64,000 nucleotides of DNA, taken from UBA9676 sp035532275. Lineage in GTDB: Bacteria; Actinomycetota; Actinomycetes; Streptosporangiales; Streptosporangiaceae. The stretch is taken from contig DATKRG010000295.1 in assembly GCA_035532275.1 (NCBI GenBank), forward strand, positions 1 to 64,000. Reading direction: 5' to 3'. Below are positions 9,294 through 17,785 of the stretch, in pieces. The position numbers and the translations under genes were made by a program. Under the pieces are notes generated by a model, which saw only the letters and a list, made by a program, of their open reading frames with translations, did not search any database and was not told the origin of the DNA. Position 1 is the first letter of the stretch. Each line of letters begins with the position of its first letter.

Positions 9294-9901
9294 GTCGTGA
9301 TCCTCGTCATGATCACCAGCGTGGCGATCTGCATCAGCCCGGTGATCCCGGCCGTGTAGGCGAACCTGCGCATGAGCTTGCCGATCAGCGCGCCGTCGGG
9401 CGCCGGCTTGCGCAGCTCGAACAGGACGGCGAGGTTGGCCGGCTCCAGGAAGCCGAGTGCGACCACGGTCATCACGCCGACCACGATGAACGAGGCGGTC
9501 AGCCACCAGTGCCGGGGGTAGGCCACGTCCAGCACACCGAGGTGACGGGCGAGCTGGAAGCCGGACGCGAGCGTCATGACCACCAGGGTCGGCATGATGA
9601 GCAGCATCTTCGGCATGAACCGGGCGGCGAACTCCACCCGTGCCGGGACGGACAGCCGGCCCAGGATGGGGCCGATGATCAGGCCCACGAACAGGTCGAC
9701 GCCGGTCCAGAGCCCGCCGCCGACGATGTGGAAGAAGTCCAGCGCCCACAGCCAGTTGCCCGCGATGGCCACCACCAGCAGGACCAGCGCCACCCCGACG
9801 ATGGGCAGGCCCGCCAGCGGCACGATGGCCGGGGGCGGGCCAGGCGGGGCCGCGGGACCGGGTGAGCCCGCCGGGCGCGCAAGGTCGGTGATCTCGGCCA
9901 T
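9287..9901 (-). CDS. Multi-spanning membrane protein (CopD/DUF2269-like)
   Basis: A 204-residue membrane protein with a Pro-rich N-terminus and about five hydrophobic segments, including GNWLWALDFFHIVGGGLWTG and FMPKMLLIMPTLVVMT. The paired HI..GG and later histidines recall CopD/DUF2269-type membrane proteins that bind haem or copper, but the match is from memory and weak. ATG 9901 is preferred over an in-frame start 8 codons earlier because GGAGGG sits 6 nt before it. It overlaps the next membrane gene by 7 bases, so the two probably form a pair and may interact. Promoter should lie in 9902-10049, where the sequence is otherwise featureless apart from repeats near 10003-10028. Confidence 0.8.
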   Translation of the reverse strand: MAEITDLARPAGSPGPAAPPGPPPAIVPLAGLPIVGVALVLLVVAIAGNWLWALDFFHIVGGGLWTGVDLFVGLIIGPILGRLSVPARVEFAARFMPKMLLIMPTLVVMTLASGFQLARHLGVLDVAYPRHWWLTASFIVVGVMTVVALGFLEPANLAVLFELRKPAPDGALIGKLMRRFAYTAGITGLMQIATLVIMTRITTW

Positions 9902-10002
9902 GACACGCCCTCCGTGGTCCTGCACCTTCTCGTTCCGGCCCGTCTGGGCTGGGACGATACGCCCTCACCGTAACGCAAGGTACGCGCGATGACCACGGGG
10001 CC

Positions 10003-10028
10003 GCGGCTCAGGGCTGCGGCTCAGGGCT
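10003..10028. repeat. 13-bp tandem repeat (2 copies) beside an oxidoreductase stop codon
   Basis: Two perfect copies of a 13-bp unit, 10003-10015 and 10016-10028, with two degenerate extensions running up to the oxidoreductase stop at 10050. On the minus strand the heptamer TGAGCCG occurs four times, the first being the stop codon itself. Confidence 0.8.
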
Positions 10029-10049
10029 GCGGCGGCTCAAGACGGCGGC

Positions 10050-11021
10050 TCAGCCGGGAGTGACGAACACCTTCCCGACCGGGCCGGATTCGGCCAGCTC
10101 GTGTGCCCGCACGATCTCGGCCAGCCCGAACCGCTGGCCGGGCAGCTCGGTCAGCGCCCCCTCCGCGAGCGCGGCGGAGATGTCGGCGACCGCGTGATCG
10201 AGCGCCTCCGCCGGAGCGCCATACAGCAGGATGAAGCGCAGCAGCACGTTCGCGGTCATGCACGCCCGCACCGGCAGGACCGGGTCGGCCGGCTCCGCGG
10301 CGTAGGTGACCACCACCGTGCCCGGGCCTGCCAGCGCGAGATCCAGGCCCAGGTTCGCGCCGAGCGCCACCTCGACCACCCGGTCGACCCGCTCCGCCAC
10401 GGCCCGGATCTGATCGGCGGCGTCCGCGTCCCGGTAGCTCACCACGTGGGCGGCGCCCGCCTGCCGGGCCAGTTCGGCCTTGTCCGGGGTGCTGACGGTG
10501 GCCACCACCCGGGCACCGGCCCGCGCCGCCAGCTGGATCGCGAAGTGCCCGACCGCGCCAGCCCCGCCGGCGACCAGCACGGTCTTGCCGGCGACCGGCC
10601 CGTCGGCGAACAGGCACCGGTGGGCGGTCATCGCCGGGACGCCGAGGCTGGCGCCGAGCTCGGCCGACGCGCCGTCCGGCAGCGGCACCGCCTGCCGCTG
10701 CGGCACCACCGTCCACTGCGCGGCGGTGCCCCAGCGGCTGCCGAACGCCGCGAACCAGAGCCAGACCCGCTGGCCGAGCCGGCCGGGGTCCACGCCGTCG
10801 CCGACCGCGTCGATCACCCCGGCGCCGTCGTGATGGGGGATCTGGAACCCGTCGATCGGGCGCGGGGTGGCACCGCCGCGGCTCTTGTAGTCGGTCGGGT
10901 TGATGGCCGACAGCTCCACCTTGACCCGGACCTGGCCGGGCCCCGGCTCGGGCCGGTCCACTTCCTGCACCCGCAGCACCTCGGCAGCCGGTCCGTACCG
11001 GTCGTACAGGGCGGCTTTCAC
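10050..11021 (-). CDS. Zinc-independent NADPH:quinone oxidoreductase-like MDR protein
   Basis: A 323-residue medium-chain dehydrogenase/reductase of the quinone oxidoreductase (Qor/zeta-crystallin) branch. It has a GroES-like N-terminal half (SAINPTDYKSRGG; HHDGAGVI) and a Rossmann half with AGGAGAVGHFAIQLA near residue 150. The Cys/His zinc ligands of alcohol dehydrogenases are absent, so an NADPH-dependent quinone or enone reduction is likely; the substrate is unknown. The GTG at 11021 is chosen because GAGGAGG lies 8 nt upstream and the protein then starts VKAALYDRYGP, as homologues do. No operon partner: the neighbour upstream starts at 11732 after its own gene end. Confidence 0.9.
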   Translation of the reverse strand: MKAALYDRYGPAAEVLRVQEVDRPEPGPGQVRVKVELSAINPTDYKSRGGATPRPIDGFQIPHHDGAGVIDAVGDGVDPGRLGQRVWLWFAAFGSRWGTAAQWTVVPQRQAVPLPDGASAELGASLGVPAMTAHRCLFADGPVAGKTVLVAGGAGAVGHFAIQLAARAGARVVATVSTPDKAELARQAGAAHVVSYRDADAADQIRAVAERVDRVVEVALGANLGLDLALAGPGTVVVTYAAEPADPVLPVRACMTANVLLRFILLYGAPAEALDHAVADISAALAEGALTELPGQRFGLAEIVRAHELAESGPVGKVFVTPG

Positions 11022-11168
11022 GATCGGGCCTCCTCGATTCGCGCGGCAGCCATAGCCGAATCCTTTCACCCTCTGCCCCCGGCCGGCTCCAGACATGCCC
11101 GCGGCCGGGAGAGGGTCGCTCTCCCGGCCGTGCAGGGATGGTGCGGCGGTGGTGCGGTGTGTGCCAGG

Positions 11169-11732
11169 TCAGGCCTGGAGCACAGCCTCGATCTCCAGCT
11201 GGATGGTCACCTTGTCGCTGACGACGACACCGCCGCCCTCGATGGCCGCGTTCCAGTTGACGCCGAAGTCGCTCCGGCTGATCTCGCCGGTGGCCGTGAA
11301 GCCGGCCCGGGTGCCGCCGTAGGCGTCCGGCCCGAACCCGTTCAGCTCCAGGGTCAGCGGCACGTCCTTGGTGACGCCCTTGAGGGTGAGCTTGCCGTCC
11401 ACGACATAGCCGTCGCCGGCGTGCCGCAGGCCGGTGGAGCGGTAGGTCATCGTGGGGTAGGTGTCGGTCTCGAAGAAGTCGGCCGACCGGATGTGCGCGT
11501 CACGCTGGTCGTTGCCGGTGGTGATCGAGGTCAGGTCGATATCGGCGGTCACCGAGGAGCCCAGCGGGTCCGGGGCGGTGACGATCTCACCGGAGAAGGC
11601 CGTGAACTTGCCGCGGACCTTGCTCACCATCATGTGCCGGACGGTGAAGCCGACCTCCGAGTGCACCGGGTCGATGCTCCAGCTGCCTGCGGTGTAGGCG
11701 GGGACCGTGGTCAGGGTGTGGGTGGCAGTCAT
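11169..11732 (-). CDS. YceI-family lipid-binding protein
   Basis: A 187-residue YceI-like protein, a family of beta-barrel (lipocalin-like) proteins that bind polyisoprenoids. Diagnostic stretches are WSIDPVHSEVGFTVRHMMVSKVRGKF at the N-terminus, ITTGNDQRDAHIRSADFFE, LTLKGVTKDVPL and SRSDFGVNW. There is no signal peptide, so it is cytoplasmic, as is usual for actinobacterial copies next to MarR genes. ATG 11732 is preferred to an in-frame codon 12 residues earlier because it matches homologues. It is divergent from a marR gene; the shared region carries a consensus minus-strand promoter and MarR-like palindromes, so repression by that MarR is likely. Confidence 0.93.
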   Translation of the reverse strand: MTATHTLTTVPAYTAGSWSIDPVHSEVGFTVRHMMVSKVRGKFTAFSGEIVTAPDPLGSSVTADIDLTSITTGNDQRDAHIRSADFFETDTYPTMTYRSTGLRHAGDGYVVDGKLTLKGVTKDVPLTLELNGFGPDAYGGTRAGFTATGEISRSDFGVNWNAAIEGGGVVVSDKVTIQLEIEAVLQA

Positions 11733-11752
11733 GCTCCCGTTCCTTCCTTCAT

Positions 11753-11804
11753 TTGATTGAGTAATCAACGACTATCACTGAGCGACAACGATGTCAAACG
11801 CTCA
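11753..11804. promoter_or_regulatory. Divergent yceI-marR promoter/operator region
   Basis: The perfect palindrome TTGATTGAGTAATCAA at 11753-11768 has the size and TTG...CAA ends of MarR operators. A second dyad pairs TGAGCG (11779-11784) with CGCTCA (11799-11804). On the minus strand TTGACA at 11792-11797 and TAGTCG at 11769-11774, 17 bases apart, form the yceI promoter. On the plus strand TATACT at 11818-11823 is the marR -10 box. Both dyads overlap the yceI promoter, so one bound MarR dimer could close it and, from the second dyad, marR as well. Confidence 0.75.
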
Positions 11805-11829
11805 ACTATTTCCGGGCTATACTGAGCGG

Positions 11830-12351
11830 GTGGATACATCGGGCACCCGGTGGCTGTCAGCCGACGAGCAGGTGACCTGGCGCGCCTTCGTCGGCTCCTG
11901 CCACGCGTTCTTCGCGGCCATCGACACTCAGCTGCAGCGCGACGCCGGGATGCCGCTCGCCTACTACGAGATCCTGGTGCGGCTGTCCGAGGCACCGGAC
12001 CGCCAGCTGCGGATGACGCAGCTGGCCGAGGCCACGGCAGCGAGCAAGAGCCGGGCCTCCCACGCGGTCGCCCGGCTGGAGGAGCGCGGCTGGGTCCGGC
12101 GCCGTGACTGCCCGACCGACCGGCGGGGGCAGCTCGCCGAGCTCACCGACGAGGGGTACGCGGTCCTGGCGGCGGCGGCACCCGGCCACGTCGAGCAGGT
12201 CCGGCGGACCCTGTTCGATCCCCTCACCCCCGAGCAGGTCCAGCAGGTGACGGTCATCAGCACCGCCATCATGGCAGCCGTGGGCAGCCCGCAGCCCTGC
12301 GAGCCGCCCTGCGAGGAGGACGGTGCGAGCTGCCCGGTGCCGGCACCCTAG
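11830..12351 (+). CDS. MarR-family transcriptional regulator
   Basis: A 173-residue winged-helix MarR repressor. The recognition region reads LRMTQLAEATAASKSRASHAVARLEERGWVRR with the wing DRRGQLAELTDEG; N- and C-terminal helices would dimerise. I choose GTG 11830, giving VDTSGTRWLSADEQ, over ATG 11791 because TATACT ends 6 nt before the GTG (leaderless start) and the ATG lies inside the putative operator. It is divergent from yceI and very likely regulates it and itself. Its TAG stop is part of the TAGGAT box that serves the next gene. Confidence 0.9.
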   Translation: MDTSGTRWLSADEQVTWRAFVGSCHAFFAAIDTQLQRDAGMPLAYYEILVRLSEAPDRQLRMTQLAEATAASKSRASHAVARLEERGWVRRRDCPTDRRGQLAELTDEGYAVLAAAAPGHVEQVRRTLFDPLTPEQVQQVTVISTAIMAAVGSPQPCEPPCEEDGASCPVPAP

Positions 12352-12354
12352 GAT
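12349..12354 (+). promoter_or_regulatory. -10 box of the downstream aldo/keto reductase
   Basis: TAGGAT ends 7 nt before ATG 12362 and no Shine-Dalgarno sequence is present, so the mRNA is probably leaderless. The first three bases are the marR stop codon. Confidence 0.6.
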
Positions 12355-12361
12355 CGGCATC

Positions 12362-13345
12362 ATGGAGCAGCGGATACTTGGCAGGACCGGGCGGGCGGTG
12401 TCCGTGGTGGGCCTGGGCACCTGGCAGCTGGGCGCCGACTGGGGCCACGTGGACGAGCGCGAGGCGCTGGCCATCCTGGAGGCAGCGTCCTCGTCCGGGG
12501 TGACCTTCCTCGATACCGCCGACGTCTACGGCGACGGCCGCAGCGAGCAGCTCATCGGGCGGTTCCTGGCCAGCGGCAGCGCCCCGCCGGTCACGGTCGC
12601 CACCAAGATGGGCCGCCGGGTGGCGCAGGATCCGGCCCTGTTCACGCTGGCCAACTTCCGCGCCTGGACCGACCGGTCACGGGCCAACCTGGGCGTGGAC
12701 GTGCTCGACCTGGTGCAGCTGCACTGCCCACCGGGGCCCGTGTACGCCAGCGACGCGGTGTACGACGCACTCGACACGCTGGTGGCCGAGCAGCGGATCG
12801 CCGCCTACGGCGTCAGCGTGGAGACCTGCGACGAGGCGCTGACCGCGATCCGCCGGCCGGGAACGGCGAGCGTGCAGATCATCCTGAACGCGTTCCGGCG
12901 CAAGCCCCTGGAGCGGGTGCTGCCAGCCGCCGCGGCAGCCGGTGTCGGCATCATCGCCCGGGTGCCGCTCGCGTCCGGGCTGCTGTCCGGCAAGTTCGGC
13001 CACGACGCCACGTTCGCCGCTGACGACCACCGTGCCTACAACCGCCACGGCGAGGCGTTCGACGTCGGCGAGACCTTCGCGGGCGTCGACTTCGACACCG
13101 GGGTGGACGCGGCGCGCGCGTTCGCCACGATCATCCCCGCCGGGGTGCCGCCAGCGCAGGCGGCCCTGCGCTGGGTCATCGACCAGCCCGGCGTCACCAC
13201 GGTCATCCCCGGGGCCAGCAGCCCCGGCCAGGCCAGCCAGAACGCCGCCGCCGCCAGCCTGCCCGCGCTGGCCGGGGCCGAGCTCGCCGCCATCGAGGAC
13301 CTGTACGACCAGCGCATCCGGGCCCAGGTCCACCACCGGTGGTGA
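12362..13345 (+). CDS. Aldo/keto reductase
   Basis: A 327-residue NADPH-dependent aldo/keto reductase with a TIM-barrel fold. The catalytic tetrad is visible as FLDTADVYGDGRSEQLIG (Asp, Tyr), the Lys in VATKMG and the His in VQLHCPP; the cofactor end has TTVIPGASSPGQ. The ATG at 12362 is chosen because the protein then begins MEQRILGRTGRAVSVVGLGTW, the family start, and because a TAGGAT box lies 7 nt upstream. It is transcribed after marR on the same strand but seems to have its own promoter. The substrate is unknown; homologues reduce small aldehydes and ketones. Confidence 0.92.
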   Translation: MEQRILGRTGRAVSVVGLGTWQLGADWGHVDEREALAILEAASSSGVTFLDTADVYGDGRSEQLIGRFLASGSAPPVTVATKMGRRVAQDPALFTLANFRAWTDRSRANLGVDVLDLVQLHCPPGPVYASDAVYDALDTLVAEQRIAAYGVSVETCDEALTAIRRPGTASVQIILNAFRRKPLERVLPAAAAAGVGIIARVPLASGLLSGKFGHDATFAADDHRAYNRHGEAFDVGETFAGVDFDTGVDAARAFATIIPAGVPPAQAALRWVIDQPGVTTVIPGASSPGQASQNAAAASLPALAGAELAAIEDLYDQRIRAQVHHRW

Positions 13346-13385
13346 CGGCCGGGACTCCCCGCCCATCGCCTATCGTCGGTAGACC

Positions 13386-14285
13386 ATGAAGCTGCACGGG
13401 CGCCGCCGCCGCACCGCGGATCCCGGGCCGCAGCCCGAGCCTCTGGCCCGCCGGGAGGCACGGCAGTACGCGGCCTGGTTCCGCGCGCTGGCCGACCCGA
13501 CCCGGATCCAGATCGTGTCGGTGCTCGCCCGGGCCGACGGCCCGGTCAATGTCGGCGAGATCGTGGCGGCCACCGCCGTCAGCCAGTCCACCGTGTCGCA
13601 GCACCTGAAGGTGCTGGCCGAGGTCAGGTTCGTGCTCGCCGAACGCCGTGGCACGGCCCGCTACTACCGTCTCAACGACGCCTGCGTGGAGAGCTTCCCG
13701 ACCGCGGCAGATCTTGTCGCCGGGAAGACGCCACCCGCCCCGGCCGGGCAGTCCCCGGTCCCGCCCGGGCCGCACGACGCGCCCGCCGGGGTCACCATCC
13801 GGCCCATGACGGCCGCGGACGGGCCTCAGGTGCTCGCCATCTACCAGGCGGGCCTGGACTCCGGTGCGGCCAGCTTCGAGACGCAGGCGCCCAGCTGGGA
13901 AGCCTTCGACGCCAGCAGGCTGCCGGCCCACCGGCACGTCGCGGTGGCCGGCAGCGGCGAGGTGCTCGGCTGGGCCGCGGTGTCCCACGTCTCTGACCGG
14001 TGCGTGTACCAGGGCGTCGTCGAGCACTCGGTCTATGTCGCCCCGCCCGCCCGCCAGCGCGGGGTCGGGGTGGCCCTGCTCGCCGCCCTGATCAGCTCCA
14101 CCGAGGCGGCGGGCATCTGGACCATCCAGTCCGGCATCTTCCCCGCGAACACCGCCAGCCTGCGCCTGCACGAGCAGGCCGGGTTCCGGGTCGTCGGCAC
14201 CCGCCAGCGGGTCGGCAGCCACCACGGCCGCTGGCGCGACGTGATCCTCATGGAGCGCCGCAGCACGACCGCCGGCCAGGACTAA
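13386..14285 (+). CDS. ArsR-type HTH fused to GNAT N-acetyltransferase
   Basis: A 299-residue fusion. Residues about 22-105 are an ArsR-type winged helix (WFRALADPTRIQIVSVLA; VSQSTVSQHLKVLAE; ERRGTARYYRL). No CxC metal-binding motif is seen in the recognition helix region, so it may not sense arsenite or zinc. After a Pro-rich linker, residues about 134-292 are a GNAT acetyltransferase of the phosphinothricin/ArsN type (IRPMTAADGPQV; VYVAPPARQRGVGVALL as the acetyl-CoA loop; LHEQAGFRVVGTRQRVG). Known relatives acetylate phosphinothricin, methionine sulfoximine or arsinothricin; the substrate here is inferred only. It lies downstream of the aldo/keto reductase, and its 3' end converges on the PLP gene within a tandem repeat. 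Confidence 0.88.
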   Translation: MKLHGRRRRTADPGPQPEPLARREARQYAAWFRALADPTRIQIVSVLARADGPVNVGEIVAATAVSQSTVSQHLKVLAEVRFVLAERRGTARYYRLNDACVESFPTAADLVAGKTPPAPAGQSPVPPGPHDAPAGVTIRPMTAADGPQVLAIYQAGLDSGAASFETQAPSWEAFDASRLPAHRHVAVAGSGEVLGWAAVSHVSDRCVYQGVVEHSVYVAPPARQRGVGVALLAALISSTEAAGIWTIQSGIFPANTASLRLHEQAGFRVVGTRQRVGSHHGRWRDVILMERRSTTAGQD

Positions 14286-14309
14286 CCAGCCAGGACTAAC
14301 CAGCCAGGA

Positions 14310-14316
<7 letters not shown>
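14275..14316. repeat. 14-bp tandem repeat (3 copies) covering two convergent stop codons
   Basis: Three copies of a 14-bp unit, GCCAGGACTAACCA with one change in the last, at 14275-14288, 14289-14302 and 14303-14316. The TAA of the acetyltransferase lies in copy one and the TAG of the convergent PLP gene in copy three. Confidence 0.9.
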
Positions 14317-15500
<1,184 letters not shown>

Positions 15501-15686
15501 GACTCTGCCTGGTCGCCACCACGGGCGGAAGCCGGCCCCCGGGCAGCCAGGACGCCCCGCGCAGCGGCTGCCGGGCGGCGCGCGGCCCGGCGCGCCTGGC
15601 CCGCAATCCTGTGCATTTCCCGCCAAGGCCGGTGCCCGGCTTGCTACGTTGACCCTGGCCGGTCACGGTCAGCTGAGGGGGGGACC

Positions 15687-16451
15687 ATGGCTACGGGGTT
15701 CGGGAGCCGTCACGGCAGGAACCAGCCGGGCCCAGACAGCGAGCCCGCCGGGATCGGCCAGTGGCTCGCGCCGCTGGCCAGGCACCGCTGGTACTCGGCG
15801 ATCGGTGCCACCACCGCGCTCGCGCTGATCGGCGGCGGAACCGCGCTCTGGCTGTCCTCCTCGCCCGGCCAGCCCGTCCACCAGCTCGCCGCCGACTGCG
15901 GCCTGGTCAACTGCGGCGCCCCGCTGCCGGTCCCGGTGGCCACCACCTCCCCGCAGATCCACATCAGCAGGTCCCGGCCGCGCCACCGCCGCAAGTCCGC
16001 CTCGCCCTCCCCCTCGGCCAGCAAGAAGTCGCAGCCGAAGCCCACGCATTCGGCCGGCCCGACGGTCAGGCCGTCACCCACGCCGCCGACCCCGCCGCCA
16101 CCGCCGCCCCCACCCCACGTGACCGTGACCTACTCGCCGAGCGACCACCATCACTGGGGTGGTTTCCAGGGCCAGCTGACGATCGTCAACCACAGCAGCC
16201 AGACGGTCTCCGGCTGGAACGTCCAGCTCGCGTTCCCCGGCGACGCCGTGCAGTGGGTCGGCTACCCGGGCGGCTGGAACGGGACCCCGTTCAGCAACTG
16301 GCAGTTCAGCGGGGGCACGCTGACCATGACCGCGAACAGGGGCGGCGAGGCGCTCGGCCCTGGCGGGTCCCAGACGATCACCATCGAGGGCCAGGGCGGC
16401 ACGAGCTCGCCGAGTGGCTGCACCTTCAACGGTGCCGCCTGCAAGTCCTAG
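15687..16451 (+). CDS. Membrane-anchored protein with C-terminal CBM2 domain
   Basis: A 254-residue protein. A hydrophobic segment at about residues 37-58 (AIGATTALALIGGGTALWL) is a type II anchor or uncleaved signal. It is followed by a Cys pair (DCGLVNCG), a Ser/Lys/Pro-rich cell-wall-type linker with a run of prolines (about 90-145) and a C-terminal family 2 carbohydrate-binding module of about 105 residues (VTVTYSPS...WGGFQGQLTIVNHSSQTVSGWNV; GYPGGWNGT; FSNWQFSGG; final Cys pair). CBM2 modules bind cellulose or xylan. No catalytic domain is attached. A strong GAGGGGGG lies 4 nt before the ATG. Function as a surface polysaccharide binder is inferred. Confidence 0.88.
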   Translation: MATGFGSRHGRNQPGPDSEPAGIGQWLAPLARHRWYSAIGATTALALIGGGTALWLSSSPGQPVHQLAADCGLVNCGAPLPVPVATTSPQIHISRSRPRHRRKSASPSPSASKKSQPKPTHSAGPTVRPSPTPPTPPPPPPPPHVTVTYSPSDHHHWGGFQGQLTIVNHSSQTVSGWNVQLAFPGDAVQWVGYPGGWNGTPFSNWQFSGGTLTMTANRGGEALGPGGSQTITIEGQGGTSSPSGCTFNGAACKS

Positions 16452-16480
16452 GGACAGCCGGCGCCTAGGGACAGCCGGCC
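16447..16480. repeat. 17-bp tandem duplication over the CBM2-gene stop codon
   Basis: Two copies of a 17-bp unit beginning CCTAGGGACAGCC, at 16447-16463 and 16464-16480, differing only at the last base. The first contains the TAG stop of the CBM2 gene, the second an out-of-frame copy of it. Confidence 0.85.
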
Positions 16481-16508
16481 GGGTCACGCCAGAGGGATGG
16501 CGGCTGGG

Positions 16509-17444
16509 TCATGCCTCGGCTGGCGGCTCGGGCGGGCTCACTGACGGGCGCCGGCCACCCCCGGCCCAGCCGAGCCGGGACGGGTTCCGGGAGAGCATCT
16601 TCTCCAGCGCCGCACCCATGCTGCCGTCCTGCTCGATCATGCGGCGGATCACCCAGATCAGGGCCGGGATGGCCCACAGGTCCCCGCACACCCACAAGAT
16701 CGCGGCGCCGATCTGCTGATCGCTGAACGGCGGCAGGGTCACTCCCCGGATGTGGCCGTACACCGGGTACCAGGAGACCTGGGTGAGGATGCTCATCGAC
16801 ATCGCCAGCACCCACATCACCACGTTCGTCGCGATCAGCGCGACCGCCTGGGACGACAGCGGCATCCGCTGCCGGAACGGCGGCGAGGGGATGAGCTGGA
16901 GCCAGAACAGCACCCCGGCGGCGAAGAAACTGCCGTGCATCAGCCAGATATGCACCGCCTGGTTGTTCGCGCCCAGGTCGAACAGCACCGGCACGTGCCA
17001 GGCGATCATCACGGCGCTGAACAGCACCACCGCCACCACCGGGCGGAGCAGGAACGTGCCGACCGCCCGCAGCGGCCGGGACCAGCCGCCGCGCATCACG
17101 CCCCGGGTGACCGCCCGGCCGGAGCGCCCGGGCAGCCCGTCGAGCAGCGGCTGCCACGGCGCACCGGCCACCACCAGCGTCGGTGCCGCGAACATCAGCA
17201 GCAGGTGCTGGAACATGTGCACGAAGAAGTAGTCGTCGGCCCAGTAGTCCACCGGTGACATCACCGACAGCAGCAGCACGGCCAGCCCGCCGTAGAACCA
17301 CCACGACCGGCGGCGCCGCTGGCGGGTGCGTTCTGGCCGCGACCGCCGTGCCAGCCGCGCCAGCCCGATCTCGTGCCAGACCACCACGGCCGCGACCACG
17401 ATCAGGAACGGGTCGAACGACCAGTGATCAACGAGATAGTTCAT
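16509..17444 (-). CDS. CtaG-like cytochrome c oxidase assembly protein
   Basis: A 311-residue polytopic membrane protein of the caa3-type CtaG family, which assists insertion of copper into cytochrome c oxidase. It has seven predicted membrane segments and the family histidines: FFVHMFQHLLLMF, VMIAWHVPVLFD and IWLMHGSFFAAG, plus SPVDYWADDY. The C-terminal tail is Pro/Arg-rich and cytoplasmic. On the minus strand TATAAA ends 10 nt before the ATG, so the leader is very short and no Shine-Dalgarno is seen. No cytochrome oxidase genes are nearby. Family assignment is firm; the role in copper handling is by family. Confidence 0.92.
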   Translation of the reverse strand: MNYLVDHWSFDPFLIVVAAVVVWHEIGLARLARRSRPERTRQRRRRSWWFYGGLAVLLLSVMSPVDYWADDYFFVHMFQHLLLMFAAPTLVVAGAPWQPLLDGLPGRSGRAVTRGVMRGGWSRPLRAVGTFLLRPVVAVVLFSAVMIAWHVPVLFDLGANNQAVHIWLMHGSFFAAGVLFWLQLIPSPPFRQRMPLSSQAVALIATNVVMWVLAMSMSILTQVSWYPVYGHIRGVTLPPFSDQQIGAAILWVCGDLWAIPALIWVIRRMIEQDGSMGAALEKMLSRNPSRLGWAGGGRRPSVSPPEPPAEA

Positions 17445-17785
17445 ACGACATCACTTTATAGACGAAACGAATAACCGGGGTGACCCACCGGCCTGGACGC
17501 TGCTCCCTGGCCCGGCCAGGCTAACCGCGCCTGCCAGGCCCCCCGGCTGGGCCGTCCGGGTGGGGTCGCCGGGCGGGGTGGCCCCGGCGATTGCGATCAT
17601 ACGCGCTGGTCCGGCAGGCCCGCGGGTCCTGCCGCGAAGCGGCTCCGTGCCCGGCCGGCCCTACCCACCTGCCGGGCGCCGAACCCGGCAGCACCCCCCT
17701 ATAGCCCAATACGGCATTGACCTGCACAATCGAGAGAACACAGATCTTTCGATCACGGCGCCTGTGCGCCGGGGCTGGAGGCCTG
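17445..17785. other. Intergenic region between divergent ctaG-like and protease genes
   Basis: These 341 bases hold no gene I can support. Next to the ctaG-like gene, minus-strand TATAAA (17455-17460) is its -10 box. Toward the protease, TTGACC (17717-17722) and ACAGAT (17740-17745), 17 bases apart, form a reasonable promoter about 40 bases before its start. The middle is GC-rich and featureless. Confidence 0.55.

Noticed and set aside
9302..9968. N-terminal extension of the 8844-9293 membrane protein to 9968
   Set aside because: The extra ~225 residues are Arg/His-rich shadow of the neighbouring membrane gene; the hydrophobic protein starts at 9293.
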